Shown: positions 62,972 through 64,000 of the stretch, in pieces
Layout of the letters: each line of letters starts with the position of its first letter
Numbering within the stretch: the first letter of the stretch is position 1
Assembly (NCBI RefSeq): GCF_003590095.1
Contig: NC_039486.1
Location: forward strand, 4,400,336-4,464,335
Length of the DNA: 64,000 nt
Reading direction: 5' to 3'
DNA from: Trichoplusia ni
Taxonomy: Eukaryota > Arthropoda > Insecta > Lepidoptera > Noctuidae
Program-made: the position numbers and the translations under genes
Notes under the pieces: model-generated
Told to the model about the DNA's origin: nothing
The model's input: only the letters and a program-made list of their open reading frames with translations
Databases searched by the model: none

Positions 62972-63020
62972 AGAACGGGACACCGCTCTATACATCATAG
63001 TGCTCTCTCACTCTCTCTAC
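62972..63020. repeat. Copy of recurrent palindromic motif (well preserved)
   Basis: AGAACGGGACACCGCTCTAT, ACATCATAGTGCTCTCTCAC and TCTCTC; pairs with 41531-41580 over most of its length. It is followed 50 bases later by a retroelement fragment. Confidence 0.6.
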
Positions 63021-63070
63021 AGCAGTCGTACTTCAAGATATCTTAGTAAGTACTCTTAAGGGATAAGAAT

Positions 63071-63290
63071 CTACTAATATTATAAACGTGAAAGTTTGTG
63101 TGTATGGATGTATCGATGACGTTTGTTTCTCTTTTACGCAAAAACCACTGAACTTATTTTGACGAAGCTTGGAAGACCGATAGTTTATAACCAGGATTAA
63201 CACATAGGATAGCTTTCATCCCGATTTTATGTTCTTGTGGGGTCATTTTTGATTTGTAGCGGGCGGGCCCGCAGGCAACAGCTAGTAATA
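63071..63290 (+). repeat. Retroelement-tail repeat (RTE/SINE-like)
   Basis: Begins ACTAATATTATAAACGTGAA, passes through AACCACTGAACTTATTTTGA and AACACATAGGATAGC, and ends in GGCGGGCCCGCAGGCAACAG followed by CTAGTAATA. This beginning and end are characteristic of abundant insect RTE-related tails, from memory. Confidence 0.7.
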
Positions 63291-64000
63291 TACATATATT
63301 CTAGTATTCTGATCAAAGGATTATTTCGCATATTGAAAACATAAGATCTTTGTGAGCTCATGGCTTTTACGATGTCAACGGCATGTCAACTGAACGACCT
63401 GCCCTTTTAAAAGGTTATATTGTTTGTAACTTAATTAAATTTTACGCGAAAATATTCAGGTATTCGATATTGATGAAAGATGAGAGGTAAATATATTGGT
63501 TATTTATAATGTATGCTTTTTTGGGGATACAGTGATTGATAAATGATTATTGGCTTTCATAAACTTTGTGATAAATAATGTAGAGACTAATCAATCTACT
63601 TATCAGTAAATGTTCTCTGATTCATCTGAGATATTATAGTACTCTTGGTAATAAACATAAAGAAAAAGCAACCTAGAACCATCGTAATTTTTGAAGGCAA
63701 TGAATAACCGGTCAAGCACGGTCTATTCAGATTCGCGACGTCGACGGTTCTGTACAAATAAACTCTAGAAAAAAAAGTCGCTTGACTGACAAAACAAAAG
63801 GAGAGACTACCCCTTATTTATTTGCCATCCAACAAATGTATATCCTAAAAACATAGTTTTATTTTCAGTATTTTTTTTGTAATTTGTGAAAATTAAAAAT
63901 GAAATTTCTAGCTATCACGATTTATTGGGCTCAGCCTAGTGAAAAATGGATGGACAGCAACGTTCAAGCAAGGTTCCGATTTTGTTGTTTGAATAAAGGC
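63291..64000. other. AT-rich DNA to the window edge, no gene
   Basis: No exon, repeat or motif recognised in the final 700 bases. Confidence 0.5.

Larger units (their letters stand above)
60566..63070. other. Gene-free region
   Basis: Contains the GC-rich block at 60797-60895 and a palindromic motif copy (62972-63020). Nothing else recognised. Confidence 0.5.

Overview
The window looks like nuclear DNA of a moth, most likely Noctuoidea. It is AT-rich, its genes carry short exons with GT-AG introns, and its interspersed repeats include tRNA-derived SINEs of a type I know from Helicoverpa and relatives. This placement rests on repeat style and protein style, not on a database match.

Only the left 27 kb holds convincing protein-coding genes, all on the + strand. 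(1) A seven-exon clip-domain serine protease gene spans 6368-17923. The exons join in phase to 1143 nt (380 residues plus stop), with signal peptide, six-cysteine clip domain, linker, R124|I125 activation site and a complete H170/D232/S327 triad. This is the architecture of the immune and developmental proteases that activate prophenoloxidase or process Spaetzle. Two perfect TGACGTCA sites and a TATA element lie upstream, and the presumed leader carries three short upstream ORFs. (2) A tandem pair of four-exon genes lies at 23189-24772 and 25748-27051. They encode related, secreted, cysteine-rich proteins of 190 and 191 residues that I do not firmly recognise. Their proximal promoters are also conserved, and the TATA boxes show that the upstream ATG of the first copy is probably untranslated.

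From 27 to 64 kb I see no convincing host gene. That part holds transposable elements, hairpin repeats and unique non-coding DNA with local GC-rich blocks. Two DNA transposons stand out. The first (30571-31975) has 22-bp terminal inverted repeats, a TA target duplication, one leftover exon for a Psq-type helix-turn-helix protein, and about ten copies of a GGATAGNNGCC iteron. The second (59281-60565) has a GGGTGAATTT terminus, a possible AAAT duplication, no coding capacity, and about fifteen copies of a TTTCATYGCCGTG iteron. They share one architecture with unrelated iteron sequences and are the best candidates here for something undescribed. A ~40-bp palindromic motif recurs at least eight times across the window. 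A 70-bp insertion at 48951-49020 has a perfect 14-bp target duplication.

Limits: exon calls rest on open frames, splice consensus and phase agreement. Family names rest on motifs remembered, not on searches.
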